A DNA stretch of 64,000 bases from Paenibacillus thiaminolyticus (lineage in GTDB: Bacteria > Bacillota > Bacilli > Paenibacillales > Paenibacillaceae): contig NZ_CP041405.1 of the NCBI RefSeq assembly GCF_007066085.1, positions 744,001 through 808,000 on the forward strand, written 5' to 3'. This document shows positions 51,860 through 61,391 of the stretch, in pieces. The translations under genes were made by a program, and so were the position numbers. Numbering within the stretch: position 1 is the stretch's first letter; each line of letters opens with the position of its first letter. Below the pieces are notes generated by a model. That model was not told the origin of the DNA and did no database searches. It worked only from the letters and a program-made list of their open reading frames with translations.

Positions 51860-52584
51860 GATTGCATCATCCGCATAAAAGAATCCTCCAAACGTTCGCC
51901 CTCGTTAACCAAATCAGCCGTTTCTCCACTCCAAACGATTTTCCCTTCTCGAATCACAATTAAATGGTCACAAATATGCTGAAGTTCATCGAGTAAATGG
52001 CTAGAAATAAAAAAAGTATAATTCTCTGTTTCGCGCAAATGAATAATAATATCCCGCAGTTCTCTCATTCCCATCGGATCAAGGCCATTGGACGGTTCAT
52101 CAAGTAAAAGAATTTCAGGATGTCCAAGCATGGACTGTGCAATCCCAAGCCGTTGTTTCATTCCTAGCGAATAGGTTTTTACACTTTCATCAGCTCTACC
52201 TTCAAGCCCTACTCTTTGAAGCAGCTCGGTAATGTGTTTTTCACGTTCGCTTTTTTTAATCGTCTTATGTAATCGGGATAGATTACGAAGTACCTGCCTT
52301 CCTGTCATGTAATCAAAAAATACGGGAGACTCAATAATTGCTCCAATTTTTGAAATGGCTTCTTCGCGTTCCTTTACGATAGATTTTGAATCGATAAGAA
52401 CCTCCCCCGTTGTTGGTTGAATCAACCCCGTCATGATTCGCATTAAAGTCGTTTTCCCCGCCCCATTAGGACCAATAAATCCATAAATTTTACCCTTTTC
52501 TAACTTAAAAGAAGTTTTATTAATAAGAAGACGTTTACCAATCGTTTTGGTTACCCCGTTTACTTCCAAAATGGGATGTAACAT
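51856..52584 (-). CDS. lanF: Lanthipeptide immunity ABC ATPase (LanF-like)
   Basis: A 242-residue ATPase of the bacitracin/lantibiotic immunity group: Walker A GPNGAGKTTLMR near residue 38, signature YSLGMKQRLGIAQSML, Walker B LLLDEPSNGLDP, and ISSHLLDELQHICD. GGTGGAG precedes the ATG. It lies directly after lanC and before the two permeases, the usual layout of LanFEG. Confidence 0.9.
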   Translation of the reverse strand: MLHPILEVNGVTKTIGKRLLINKTSFKLEKGKIYGFIGPNGAGKTTLMRIMTGLIQPTTGEVLIDSKSIVKEREEAISKIGAIIESPVFFDYMTGRQVLRNLSRLHKTIKKSEREKHITELLQRVGLEGRADESVKTYSLGMKQRLGIAQSMLGHPEILLLDEPSNGLDPMGMRELRDIIIHLRETENYTFFISSHLLDELQHICDHLIVIREGKIVWSGETADLVNEGERLEDSFMRMMQS

Positions 52585-52604
52585 TTACTCCACCTCTTCT
52601 AAAC

Positions 52605-53975
52605 TTATTGAAGCAGCAATGCAGCGTCCCAGCTTGGGCTCTTCGAATCAAGTAATGACGCCAAAACTACTGCTATTCCCGCTGATCCATTTAAAAAACC
52701 CGCTTCATCCATTTTAACATATTTACCATCAATAACCTTTTGATCATAATATCCAAACAGTGAATTTGAGTCGTAACTACTGATCAAGTCTTCTACAAGG
52801 GTATCCCTGATATATTTCATTTGTTCATCCCCTGTTTCTGAATATATGCGCTGAATGCACTGCAAAAGACCTGAGGTTCCATGGCACACTATATCTGATG
52901 TTAACCCATAATTATGAATCATTCTGCCCTCAACATCTAAAAACATCTGATGACTGGAAGTAAGCCAGTGCTTATTATTTAATGCCCTGCCCGCCAGCCA
53001 GATTGAACGAGTGATACCAGGAACCCCATAACACCATGAGTCTCTGTATCCTTCAATCGTCGTTTTCACAGAACCCTCCAGAAATTCCTCTAAGGAAACC
53101 CTTCCAGGAAATATCCTTCCTTGGTTTCCGGCAAACTCCCAACTCGATAACCACTCAACCATTTTGCGTATGTCACTAATACTATGGCTACTACTTATAT
53201 TATTCATTACAGCTAGGCTTAGAAAGGCCAACGGACCTGCAATACCATGTGATAGACTTAGATTAAAATTACCGTTAGGATATTTAGAACGTTCTTTTTC
53301 CAAAAACTGTTCTTCTGACTTAATATGCCACCTCGGAATTTCAGTCGCTTGATATAATTTGTCAATACACAGAATATGAAATAACTCGCATATCTCCTGC
53401 ACTACCTTCTTCCCTTTAGGTCTATGTGAAAAATTTAAAGCCGCTCGCCCAATACCGGCAAACCCGGAAATGACATCATAATCGCTAATTTTAACATTTC
53501 CTTCAAGCCACTCTTCTTTATAAAATTTAATCCCCCTAAGCACCTCTTCTTCAAAAAAAGTAAGCAAGCTATGTAATAGCCCTTGATATCGCGTTCTCCC
53601 CCTCGATAGTGCTTCAATACCAATGAGAATCCCTGCTAATCCATCGAACAGAGAAAAATCAGCGATACCGTTTTGTTGAATTAAGGACTGCATCTTTTTT
53701 AAATATTTATGTCCAACTAAATCCCAACCTTCGTCCGGAAATAACTCATCTAATTTCCCTAATAACAAACATATTCCTGGAAAACCGTTCCCCAAACTAA
53801 GCGGTGACCAGTTATTAATCGTAATTCCATCAACTTCTTGCTTAGGAACATGGATCATTTGATCTTGTACTTCATCTGGGTCTACGTACCGTGTGGCAAT
53901 CGAACGAACAATATCAGCTACGTCATCTCTTTGACTACTATCAATTGGAACCCATGACGCAAGTTTATATAGCAC
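52605..53975 (-). CDS. lanC: Lanthipeptide cyclase LanC
   Basis: A 456-residue cyclase, an alpha-toroid with seven helical hairpins seen as repeated GxxG segments (FDGLAGILIGIEALSRG, SGFAGIGRAALNF, LSHGIAGPLAFLSLAVM). The zinc ligands are Cys315 (SWCYGVPG), Cys364 and His365 (VCHGTSGL). It adds cysteine thiols to dehydro-residues to form lanthionine rings. The start is GTG at 53975. It lies between lanT and the immunity genes. Confidence 0.93.
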   Translation of the reverse strand: MLYKLASWVPIDSSQRDDVADIVRSIATRYVDPDEVQDQMIHVPKQEVDGITINNWSPLSLGNGFPGICLLLGKLDELFPDEGWDLVGHKYLKKMQSLIQQNGIADFSLFDGLAGILIGIEALSRGRTRYQGLLHSLLTFFEEEVLRGIKFYKEEWLEGNVKISDYDVISGFAGIGRAALNFSHRPKGKKVVQEICELFHILCIDKLYQATEIPRWHIKSEEQFLEKERSKYPNGNFNLSLSHGIAGPLAFLSLAVMNNISSSHSISDIRKMVEWLSSWEFAGNQGRIFPGRVSLEEFLEGSVKTTIEGYRDSWCYGVPGITRSIWLAGRALNNKHWLTSSHQMFLDVEGRMIHNYGLTSDIVCHGTSGLLQCIQRIYSETGDEQMKYIRDTLVEDLISSYDSNSLFGYYDQKVIDGKYVKMDEAGFLNGSAGIAVVLASLLDSKSPSWDAALLLQ

Positions 53976-54005
53976 CTTCTATCCCGCCTTTGTTAATACA
54001 GATTG

Positions 54006-55838
54006 TTAGCTCATAGCAATAGTTTTCTGTACAAAAGACTCTGCTTGTACTCTAAACATTCGGTTGTAGTAACCTCCCAAATCCATTAATTGAGCATGAG
54101 TGCCTTGCTCAACTACTTCTCCATCTCTCATAACGAGTATATAATCTGCTAAAGCAGCGGAAGAAATTCTATGAGTAATAAAGATCCCTATTTTATCCTT
54201 CATTAAATTTTGAAACAGCGTCAATAACTCTTGTTCCGCTATCGGATCTAGAAATGCACTGGGCTCGTCCAATATATACATATCTGCATTTCTCATAAAG
54301 GCGCGAGCAATTGCTATACGTTGCCATTGCCCTCCAGAAAGTTGATAGCCTTCCTCAAACCAACGCCCTAATTGTGTTTCCAGACCATAAGGTAATCGCT
54401 CTACTACTTCTTCCAACCCTGCATATTCGATAGCCTTATGAATCTCTGTATTTTCAGACAACTGATTTATCGAACCGAAACCAACATTATGCCTAGCTGA
54501 CATCTCATATTTCAAAAAATCTTGAAAGACAACTCCTATTTTACCTTGAAAAACCTTTATATTATAATTATATATATTTTTGTCATTTATTTCTATTTTT
54601 CCACCATAGTCATTATATAACTGCATAAGCAATTTAACAAGCGTAGATTTCCCTGATCCGTTTTCACCGACTATCGCTAATACTTGGCCCTTAGAAAGAG
54701 AAAAACTAACTCCATTAAGCGCGTTCTTTTTCTGCCCCGGGTAAGTGAAAGTAACATTTTTAAAAGAAACTTTTTCTATATTAAAATCTACAATTTCTTT
54801 TTTTTCTGCATTTGTCGATCTATAGGCAGGGTCTGAGGTAGGCAAAGCTAAGAAATCGAACATCTGATTTAAATAAAGATTATTTTGAGAAAACTGCAGC
54901 ATCCCTTGAATGATTGAGCGAATTTGGCTTTGAGAGAGTGTAATTGCCTGGATGTATCCATATAAGCTCCCCAATAGCAAACTATCTTTTAAGGTATCCC
55001 TTACAGCAATCCATATAAGTCCTAACACCACGCCTAGTTCTAAAATCCCGTATAGTAAATTATATTTCGTTCGCTTTAGGAGAATTGCCCTATCAACCCT
55101 ATAGAATTCATCCATGAAGTTTCTATACCTATCCAGCAAGTAGGGTCCCAACTGGAATAGCTTAACTTCCTTCACAGCTTGATCATTAGTAAGAAGATAT
55201 GTCATGTACCACGATTGCCTATATAATGGTGTACGCTTCATAAAAACCTCAAACTGTTCACGATTCACTTTGATTGTTGAATATATCGATGCAGTAGAGG
55301 CAATAATCAATAAAATAACAACCCACCATTTCCACAACACAAGAATGGCTGCGGAAGAAATTAATGTTACACAATTGGACATCATATTTACTAGTTGTGT
55401 ATACATTTGGTATGGTCTATAAGCAGCTTCCGAAGAGGCCCTCTTTAATTTATCGTTAATGGAAGAATTCTCGAAATCTTCCAATCCCAAATAGGTTGAT
55501 TTTTCGCAGACCAGTACATTTAGTGATTTAGAAACCCGAGCTTCAAGATTGCCTTCAACAAAACCTTGAATTGTCCCTATAATATTTTTCAAGAAAATAA
55601 TGAAGGAAAAAAATGCAAATTGTGAAATAACCGATGAAGCAGTAGCTCCGAAATTGGAAGATATCGTATTTAAAAGCCCTTGCATAGCCATAAGAGAGAG
55701 TACGGGGATAAATCCCTGAATAATATAAATAAGTATGCTTAATACGATATATAGCTTGTTTAATTTGAACATTAAATGAAGCAGCCTTGACCCTTGAAAC
55801 AAGGTATTCCATAGTATAGTTTTTTGTTTCATGATCAT
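54006..55838 (-). CDS. lanT: Lanthipeptide exporter LanT (ABC transporter without peptidase)
   Basis: A 610-residue half transporter: six membrane helices in the first 330 residues, then an ATPase with Walker A GENGSGKST (391-399), signature LSGGQWQRIAIARA (from 500) and Walker B MYILDEPSAFLDP. No N-terminal C39 peptidase domain, as in NisT and SpaT, so the modified precursor is exported with its leader attached and must be cleaved later. The ATG at 55838 overlaps the lanB stop, with GGAGG 8 nt upstream. Confidence 0.93.
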   Translation of the reverse strand: MIMKQKTILWNTLFQGSRLLHLMFKLNKLYIVLSILIYIIQGFIPVLSLMAMQGLLNTISSNFGATASSVISQFAFFSFIIFLKNIIGTIQGFVEGNLEARVSKSLNVLVCEKSTYLGLEDFENSSINDKLKRASSEAAYRPYQMYTQLVNMMSNCVTLISSAAILVLWKWWVVILLIIASTASIYSTIKVNREQFEVFMKRTPLYRQSWYMTYLLTNDQAVKEVKLFQLGPYLLDRYRNFMDEFYRVDRAILLKRTKYNLLYGILELGVVLGLIWIAVRDTLKDSLLLGSLYGYIQAITLSQSQIRSIIQGMLQFSQNNLYLNQMFDFLALPTSDPAYRSTNAEKKEIVDFNIEKVSFKNVTFTYPGQKKNALNGVSFSLSKGQVLAIVGENGSGKSTLVKLLMQLYNDYGGKIEINDKNIYNYNIKVFQGKIGVVFQDFLKYEMSARHNVGFGSINQLSENTEIHKAIEYAGLEEVVERLPYGLETQLGRWFEEGYQLSGGQWQRIAIARAFMRNADMYILDEPSAFLDPIAEQELLTLFQNLMKDKIGIFITHRISSAALADYILVMRDGEVVEQGTHAQLMDLGGYYNRMFRVQAESFVQKTIAMS

Positions 55839-58800
55839 TTGCAGTTCCTCCGATATTGGATGAAACTGTTTACTGCATGTCGTACTAACGTCATGATTTT
55901 GTTTTCTAGATCTCGATCTAGTCCTAGAAGTCGATTTAAGTGCATGTGAATAACACTGAATACAATGTCGTCGAAAGTATTCATTAGTTCACCATTTGAT
56001 TTTAATTCGTCTATTGCCCTTTTGTAATTCTTAACAGAATCACTCCTACTATTAAAACTTTCAAGTAAAGGTGCATATGGCTGTTCCTTATACAATTCTT
56101 TTCGTACAAACATTTTTAGCAGTTCACCTTTGCGATTTCTAAACTCCGGTAAATGATCTTTTAACTCAAAATATTTATTCAGCTCTAATAACATATTTTC
56201 ATTTGTGTATTCAAACTGATGAAATAACTCTATTACACTTAAAATTGCAATAGTTTCTATATCTAAATTAGTTTTATTAAACCTAATCAAATGAACCAAC
56301 TGTGCTGTTAGCAAGCTGTCAATCGCAAAGAGTTCTTCCGCTAACCGCATCGACTGATAACCTCCATAACGTTCAATTTCTGGTTCATACGTATCGAATG
56401 TAATTTTGGTTATCATTCCATCTTTTAGTAATTTCACGCTCCACTGGTTAATATCATTCATTAAATCTTTATAATATTCTCCTTTTGAAATTTTAAAGCG
56501 AATACGTAAATGCTGCTGAGGATCAGCATAGCGGATAAAATAAGCTAATTGACTATAGCCATTAATTAGTTCAAGGAATTCCTCCCAATGACGCCCAATA
56601 AACTCGTCCTGCCTGTTGCCTAAGCCATACAATTTAAAGTAGACCCATTCCCCCCCTGGCGGATAAACCCTCTCATGCAAGGTGAAATTTATTTTCTTAA
56701 TTTTTGCAGTCTTTTTTTCCTGATGAGTTTCTTCTTGTCTTTGAGCTGTACGGACCATAGGGAAAACAAATTCTGCTGCCACTGTACCTGCATTTATTTG
56801 CTGTAATGGGCTTCTCTTCAAAACTTCAAAACATTCTGTAAGGATGATATGTCTGTTTTTCTGTAACTCTCTACATAACATTTCGAGATGCAGAGGATTT
56901 TCAATATCTAATAAAATTTGATTATCAGCATCAGTTAAATACACGTATCTAGGGACCTTCCATTTATCTTTGTAATAATGGAAAAATTCTTCTATCGTCC
57001 CTTTTTGGTCTTTAGTTACTTCGACATTTACATTCCATGTTGCAGGACTCAAAACAATATTATCGTAGCGCAATCGAGGTATGTATGGAGAACTGTTCAT
57101 TTTTCCCCAATGAATGTTTGACCAATGTCTAAATTGATTTTGTCCCACCTCTATAAGAAATCTGTAAATGTTGGAGGCTAGCTCATAATTCAGCATATGT
57201 GCAGCAGTTGGAATAACTTCACAATTGTGTCGTATAGATTTTATATAGAAATGGTTGTTCCTCACTCCTACCAATAGGTCAGATACTAAAATTTGTCTAT
57301 CCTCTGGAAAATAGGAGGAAGTTCCTAATGGTATTTCATACATTCTTTGATTTTCAGTTAAAATTACATTAGTAATTCTGCCTGAGCTGGGCAAGTAAGA
57401 TATTTCCGCAAATATTTTACTGGGTTCAAGATTTTGTTCTTCCTGATACACAGTTCTTAACTTTTCCTGAAAATCCTTACCTAATATATCAATAAACCTG
57501 CCAAATGACTTACCTGCTCCCTCAGACCCAGGATTCCGTCCAAGTATAAGATTGTATTTTCCATTTGATAATTTTTGAATACTATCTGATACTAATTTAA
57601 AATAAAGCTCCATAGAGGGGCTAGTTTTATCGTTCATCAACAACTCATCTTCACCAATTTGCTCCAGCATTTCATCAGTTAGTATAATTTCCTCTTCTCC
57701 TGAGCGAATACATGTGATTGACCAATTGAATAGTAATTCTTCAAGCTTAGCTTCATATTTAGATTCCTTCCTTTCAATCTTTCGTTGATTACTTCGAGGA
57801 TGACGATATGTTGCCGGGGGCCCTAGTCCTGTTTCCTCATCAAGGAGCTCAAGCAACGGCACTTCCCGATAAGGCCCATACTTTTCTATAAATTCATTGC
57901 AATATTCTGCAAGATGCTGATTTTTGCTTGGTGCCATTCGGCATAGTATATTTGCTGCCTTCCCCACGTCCTCTTTTACCCTTTTGGGTAAAGTTAACGA
58001 TTTATCTTCTAAAGATAAGTCAACTTGCAAGACATTATCTGCGGTTTCTATTTTTTTCATTACTTCTTGCAGTTCAAAAAAATTCATTTCGCCTGAGCCT
58101 ATCTCAGTTTCATTGTATTTTTTTATCATTTGACTTATTTTCTTCAAGTCTGCAACTAATCCATCTATTCCTTTGATATCGTTCAGAATGCTTAATATTT
58201 TCTCAAATGGTTTTATTGTTGTAGAGGGCATTCGCAACTCAGAAATAATAAATTCTTGTTCGAATAAGTTCCATATATACTGATCTATTGCGTCAAAATC
58301 CGCATCACAAAATTTAGATCTCATCAAATGAACTAGCTCTGAATATAGAATTGGCTCTTTGCTTGACTCCATAACGAAATGAAATGCTTCGTTAATGCGT
58401 ACCGAAACACTATCATTCTCATTAAGTTTAAGCTTTCCATAACGCATCGCAGCATCAATTTTTGCTCGACTTCCCCTAATAAACACTAAGAAATTGAATT
58501 GAACTCTAAGTTGGGAGACAATTTTTTTGTCAGCCTCAATTTTCTTAACAACTTTTAATAGCCACTGCATATCAGGTCTCGCTCGTTTACGGTATGAATT
58601 TACTTCACATATATTTAATTGAGGTATATCACTAAAATGTCCGTAGGTTACTCCAGAAAAGAGACCGAATGGAGTTGGACGAGTCATCATTCTTATCATG
58701 TAACGAAGAAAACTATTTAGTACTTGATCTTTTTTTTTGGTAACGATATTTGGTTCTTTTAAAATTGATAACGAATTATAAAGACTTTCACTTGATACGG

Positions 58801-58981
58801 CAATTGCTTCTCGAACACAGCTATTTTCAGTTAAGGTAATTACTTTTTTTAATGTCTCCTGTTTGATTAAGTCTTTATCGGAACATTCTTCAGGAAACAA
58901 GTTAATAAAATTATCAATAGATATAATGGGAGTGCGAATCATAAAAAAATCCAAGACTCTATATTGAGCCTCTTTTATCAT
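55835..58981 (-). CDS. lanB: Lanthipeptide dehydratase LanB
   Basis: A 1048-residue class I dehydratase that glutamylates Ser/Thr of the precursor with Glu-tRNA and eliminates them to Dha/Dhb. The N-terminal glutamylation domain (to about 700) contains RMMTRPTPFGLFSGVTYG, VRNNHFYIKSIRHNCEVIPT and WNVNVEVTKD; the C-terminal elimination domain (about 745-1040) begins RVYPPGGEWVYFKLYG and has the conserved FIRYADPQQHLRIRFK. Length fits NisB/SpaB. GGAGGAG precedes the ATG at 58981. An IS relic separates it from lanA. Confidence 0.95.
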   Translation of the reverse strand: MIKEAQYRVLDFFMIRTPIISIDNFINLFPEECSDKDLIKQETLKKVITLTENSCVREAIAVSSESLYNSLSILKEPNIVTKKKDQVLNSFLRYMIRMMTRPTPFGLFSGVTYGHFSDIPQLNICEVNSYRKRARPDMQWLLKVVKKIEADKKIVSQLRVQFNFLVFIRGSRAKIDAAMRYGKLKLNENDSVSVRINEAFHFVMESSKEPILYSELVHLMRSKFCDADFDAIDQYIWNLFEQEFIISELRMPSTTIKPFEKILSILNDIKGIDGLVADLKKISQMIKKYNETEIGSGEMNFFELQEVMKKIETADNVLQVDLSLEDKSLTLPKRVKEDVGKAANILCRMAPSKNQHLAEYCNEFIEKYGPYREVPLLELLDEETGLGPPATYRHPRSNQRKIERKESKYEAKLEELLFNWSITCIRSGEEEIILTDEMLEQIGEDELLMNDKTSPSMELYFKLVSDSIQKLSNGKYNLILGRNPGSEGAGKSFGRFIDILGKDFQEKLRTVYQEEQNLEPSKIFAEISYLPSSGRITNVILTENQRMYEIPLGTSSYFPEDRQILVSDLLVGVRNNHFYIKSIRHNCEVIPTAAHMLNYELASNIYRFLIEVGQNQFRHWSNIHWGKMNSSPYIPRLRYDNIVLSPATWNVNVEVTKDQKGTIEEFFHYYKDKWKVPRYVYLTDADNQILLDIENPLHLEMLCRELQKNRHIILTECFEVLKRSPLQQINAGTVAAEFVFPMVRTAQRQEETHQEKKTAKIKKINFTLHERVYPPGGEWVYFKLYGLGNRQDEFIGRHWEEFLELINGYSQLAYFIRYADPQQHLRIRFKISKGEYYKDLMNDINQWSVKLLKDGMITKITFDTYEPEIERYGGYQSMRLAEELFAIDSLLTAQLVHLIRFNKTNLDIETIAILSVIELFHQFEYTNENMLLELNKYFELKDHLPEFRNRKGELLKMFVRKELYKEQPYAPLLESFNSRSDSVKNYKRAIDELKSNGELMNTFDDIVFSVIHMHLNRLLGLDRDLENKIMTLVRHAVNSFIQYRRNCK

Positions 58982-59014
58982 TTTTGTTCTCCTCCAATGA
59001 AACTATGTAATATT

Positions 59015-59522
59015 AAACAGTCTATCTTTGTCATTGTAGATGATACGGAGTGTGAGAAAACAAGGCCTTCGACACGGGTGTTTCTTCGATCGAAGGATCA
59101 CCCTGTATCCATTTGTAGCGGAACGTTATGAGTCAGGCGATAAAAGCAAAATTGATCTGGCTTGCGACATCATTAAGCAAGTACCTATTTCCAATCAAAT
59201 GACGTATGTATTTCGAAGTCTGATACCGATCTCGTGACCATCGGAGCAGACCATTATCGCGTCTATCGTTATGAAGGAAGGCTCAATTTGCTTGACAATG
59301 GAGTCGTTCTTTTCTGCTGGAAAGAAGGAGAAGCGCTTGATCGTGAGAAGGTGACAGCTTTTTTAAGTACAGATATTTCTCTAACGAACGAGCAAATTAT
59401 GAGCTATTACAGAAAGCGCTGGTCGATGAAACGTATTTTCGAACGGCGAAAGTGAACCTCGGCTTGGATCGATGTTTATTGGCATGTACAGTTTATAAGC
59501 AATAACGATAGAAAGAAGAGGA
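59015..59522 (+). pseudogene. IS4-family transposase relic between lanA and lanB
   Basis: Read on the plus strand, the fragments KQSIFVIVDDTECEKTRPST, then KSKIDLACDIIKQVPIS, DHYRVYRYEGRLNLLDNGVV and LSTDISLTNEQIMSYYRKRW lie in different frames with gaps. They belong to an IS4-type transposase with the IVDDT motif. The last part, AKVNLGLDR, is followed by a stop. This is a different IS from the one at 9345. The element is a decayed remnant with no visible terminal repeats; it points opposite to the lan genes. Confidence 0.8.
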
Positions 59523-59550
59523 ACGGACATCTCCCCTTCTTTCTTTTTCT
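59510..59550 (+). terminator. Hairpin terminator (plus strand) at the end of the IS relic
   Basis: AGAAAGAAGAGGA and TCCCCTTCTTTCT form a stem with one mismatch, followed on the plus strand by TTTTTCTT. On the minus strand no T-run follows, so it could act as a partial processing or attenuation hairpin between lanA and lanB. Confidence 0.6.
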
Positions 59551-59575
59551 TACCTAAACATTACGTTAATAATTT

Positions 59576-59755
59576 CTAGCAAAGTGATCCTATGTTTGTA
59601 AAGCAGCTCTTACCTGCAGTTGCGACGCAAGTGGCAGAAGTTCTTCCATCATCACTGCATCCACCGCTACATCTCCAAACACTAAGCACCTGAGGTTCAA
59701 TATTGTCAGAGGATTTCTTAACTTGGATGTCTAAATCAAATAGGTTGTTTTCCAT
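59576..59755 (-). CDS. lanA: Class I lanthipeptide precursor LanA
   Basis: A 59-residue precursor. The leader is MENNLFDLDIQVKKSSDNIE then PQ; LFDLD is the FNLD/FDLD box recognised by LanB and LanC. Cleavage after Pro21-Gln22, as in subtilin, gives a 37-residue core starting VLSVWRC. Core cysteines are 29, 33, 43, 51 and 59. Ser25-x3-Cys29 and Ser30-x2-Cys33 match the A and B rings of nisin. The C-terminal CFTNIGSLC resembles paenicidin/paenilan-type peptides from memory. GAAAGGAGAG lies 8 nt before the ATG. It lies 594 nt upstream of lanB on the same strand. Confidence 0.92.
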   Translation of the reverse strand: MENNLFDLDIQVKKSSDNIEPQVLSVWRCSGGCSDDGRTSATCVATAGKSCFTNIGSLC

Positions 59756-59818
59756 TTCTTACTCTCCTTTCGATTTTACCATTACCTAGGCATTATGGGA
59801 AATTCGTCGACACCTATA

Positions 59819-59847
59819 TATATATATCAAAATACATTATTTTGCAA
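59819..59847 (-). promoter_or_regulatory. Candidate lanA promoter
   Basis: On the minus strand TTGCAA (59847-59842), a 17-bp spacer and TATATA (59824-59819), each 4 of 6 to consensus. The ATG of lanA is about 64 nt further on. The (TA)6 stretch makes the exact -10 uncertain. No direct repeats of the NisR type were seen. Confidence 0.45.
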
Positions 59848-59882
59848 TATTATTATGAGTTTTTCTATATTTAGAATATTTT

Positions 59883-60120
59883 CTCTTTATTTTAATTGAG
59901 AACCAGGATCGATCTTTTTGATTTCGCTTAACTTCTCGTACACCTCGAGCACACATCCTTGTACGCGCTGTAGTGATACTCGTTCAGTTTCCCTCTTACG
60001 TCTCCCTCCATAAATCCAAAATAAAACTTCGGGGTTCCGAATACAGTTACCGGAATAAGCCCGGCATAACAAAAAACCTTGAAAGGTATTGTGCCCGTCA
60101 AGGTCTTCGCAATTGATTTT
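59883..60120 (-). pseudogene. Fragment of an unrecognised gene, frameshifted
   Basis: One minus-strand frame reads RIGPYLKINCEDLDGHNTFQ and later a second frame reads YAGLIPVTVFGTPKFYFGFM then EGDVRGKLNEYHYSAYKDVC. The two look like one protein broken by a frameshift near 60070. I could not name the family. The composition is protein-like on this strand. Confidence 0.35.
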
Positions 60121-60147
60121 CAGGTAAGGTCCGATACGTACGAATTT

Positions 60148-60482
60148 TCACCAAAATGGATACTTAGATACAATCGCTTGATATCCGCTTATCGCATCAA
60201 TGATGGAATGAACGAATACGGGAGCAATCAGGTTATTCGTTCTCAACCACAGAAAGCCAAAAACTAATCCCGTTCGAAAAAAGAATATTGAATAACCATG
60301 AACGGACTCTTGGCCTTCCACGTAAATAGGGCCAAACAGCCTATCATGACCGTGACAAAAAGAGCCATCGCCACGCTTTTGGACAAGGATGCTTTCTGAT
60401 AATAAGTCTCCAGCACCCACGCTGAGCTGAAAAAAGCCGCTGTCAGGACATAGAAGTATCCGTTTCTGCATAGCACTGCCAT
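60148..60482 (-). pseudogene. Decayed CPBP-family intramembrane protease gene
   Basis: The ATG at 60482 has ATTGGAGG upstream and starts a hydrophobic frame (MAVLCRNGYFYVLTAAFFSS) that runs out of phase near 60300. In another frame follows GLVFGFLWLRTNNLIAPVFV then HSIIDAI, the second conserved motif of CPBP (CAAX) proteases. The whole is far shorter than the family, so it has both a frameshift and an internal deletion. CPBP proteins can serve as bacteriocin immunity factors, which makes its place next to the lan genes notable. Confidence 0.65.
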
Positions 60483-60516
60483 GTTTATGTTTCCTCCAAT
60501 ATACGTGCTGTTTGGC

Positions 60517-61176
60517 CTAAAAAATAATCTTCGAAGCATCTGCAAATGTAATCCATCCGATCCCGCTAACGAGCACTTTGACCGGATAGAATTGCGCTTG
60601 CTTCTGATTCGAGAAGTACCATTCTCTGTCTGTCTTGACGACGATGAACAGCCCATGCTCATCGCCAACCGGAGTAAGGCCTTCATCATCCGCTCTCCAG
60701 TTCGGCACGCCCATGTCATTCAACGCCCTGACAAATGGAATCACCTCATTGGCAACGACTCCGACTTCACTGACGCCATGGATATCGCCGCTGCCGAACG
60801 GGTGCGAGATCGCGTTGGATAAATTATGCCGGGCGATGAATTCGACGATATTGCCGGAAGGATCTTCAAAATAGACGGAGTGAGCATTCCAGGAGGTAAA
60901 AAAGACTTCATCCTCCCCGTCTTCTTCGATTAAAGTTACTCGTGCTTGAAGCCAGCTTTTGGCTTCGTGGAACTTATTCTCCGGAATGTTCATGGCAAAA
61001 TGATAAAATGGGCGGGCAAACTCCGTTGTCTTCTGAAACGTTACCTGGGTAGCCCCCGCCCGTATAGTGAAGGAATCATCCCGTTCCTCTACAATTTCAA
61101 GTTCCAGCACATCGCGATAGAACGATTTCGTTGCCAACGGATTGTCCGTCAAAAAGATGACGCGCTCCATAATCAT
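60517..61176 (-). CDS. VOC-superfamily (glyoxalase-like) protein, two units
   Basis: A 219-residue protein. The first VOC unit has ERVIFLTDNPLATKSFYRDV, FYHFAMNIPENKFHEAKSWL and SVYFEDPSGNIVEFIARH; a second, weaker unit follows from about residue 130 (GVSEVGVVANEVIPFVRALN). Probably a metal-dependent lyase or a binding protein; the substrate is unknown. AAAGGGA lies close to ATG 61176; the ATG two codons later (61170) is equally possible. Confidence 0.82.
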   Translation of the reverse strand: MIMERVIFLTDNPLATKSFYRDVLELEIVEERDDSFTIRAGATQVTFQKTTEFARPFYHFAMNIPENKFHEAKSWLQARVTLIEEDGEDEVFFTSWNAHSVYFEDPSGNIVEFIARHNLSNAISHPFGSGDIHGVSEVGVVANEVIPFVRALNDMGVPNWRADDEGLTPVGDEHGLFIVVKTDREWYFSNQKQAQFYPVKVLVSGIGWITFADASKIIF

Positions 61177-61391
61177 TCCCTTTCCCCTCCTATCGAATGG
61201 CTAATTCCGGCCTGGTCGGCCAAGCGTTATAACATCCGTTCATTCGCGAACCCTAAAAAGGCAATGACGATGTATGTATCTAATTATATGATAACAAATG
61301 GATATAGCTTTACATAGCAACAAAAAGAGCTAGACAAGAACTCTATCGTTCCTTACCTTGCCCATCTCGAAATATTGCTGCAATCATTGGT

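Noticed and set aside
59815..59826. A (TA)6 repeat upstream of lanA considered as a microsatellite switch
   Set aside because: It is short and overlaps a plausible -10 region of an AT-rich promoter, so simple promoter sequence explains it.
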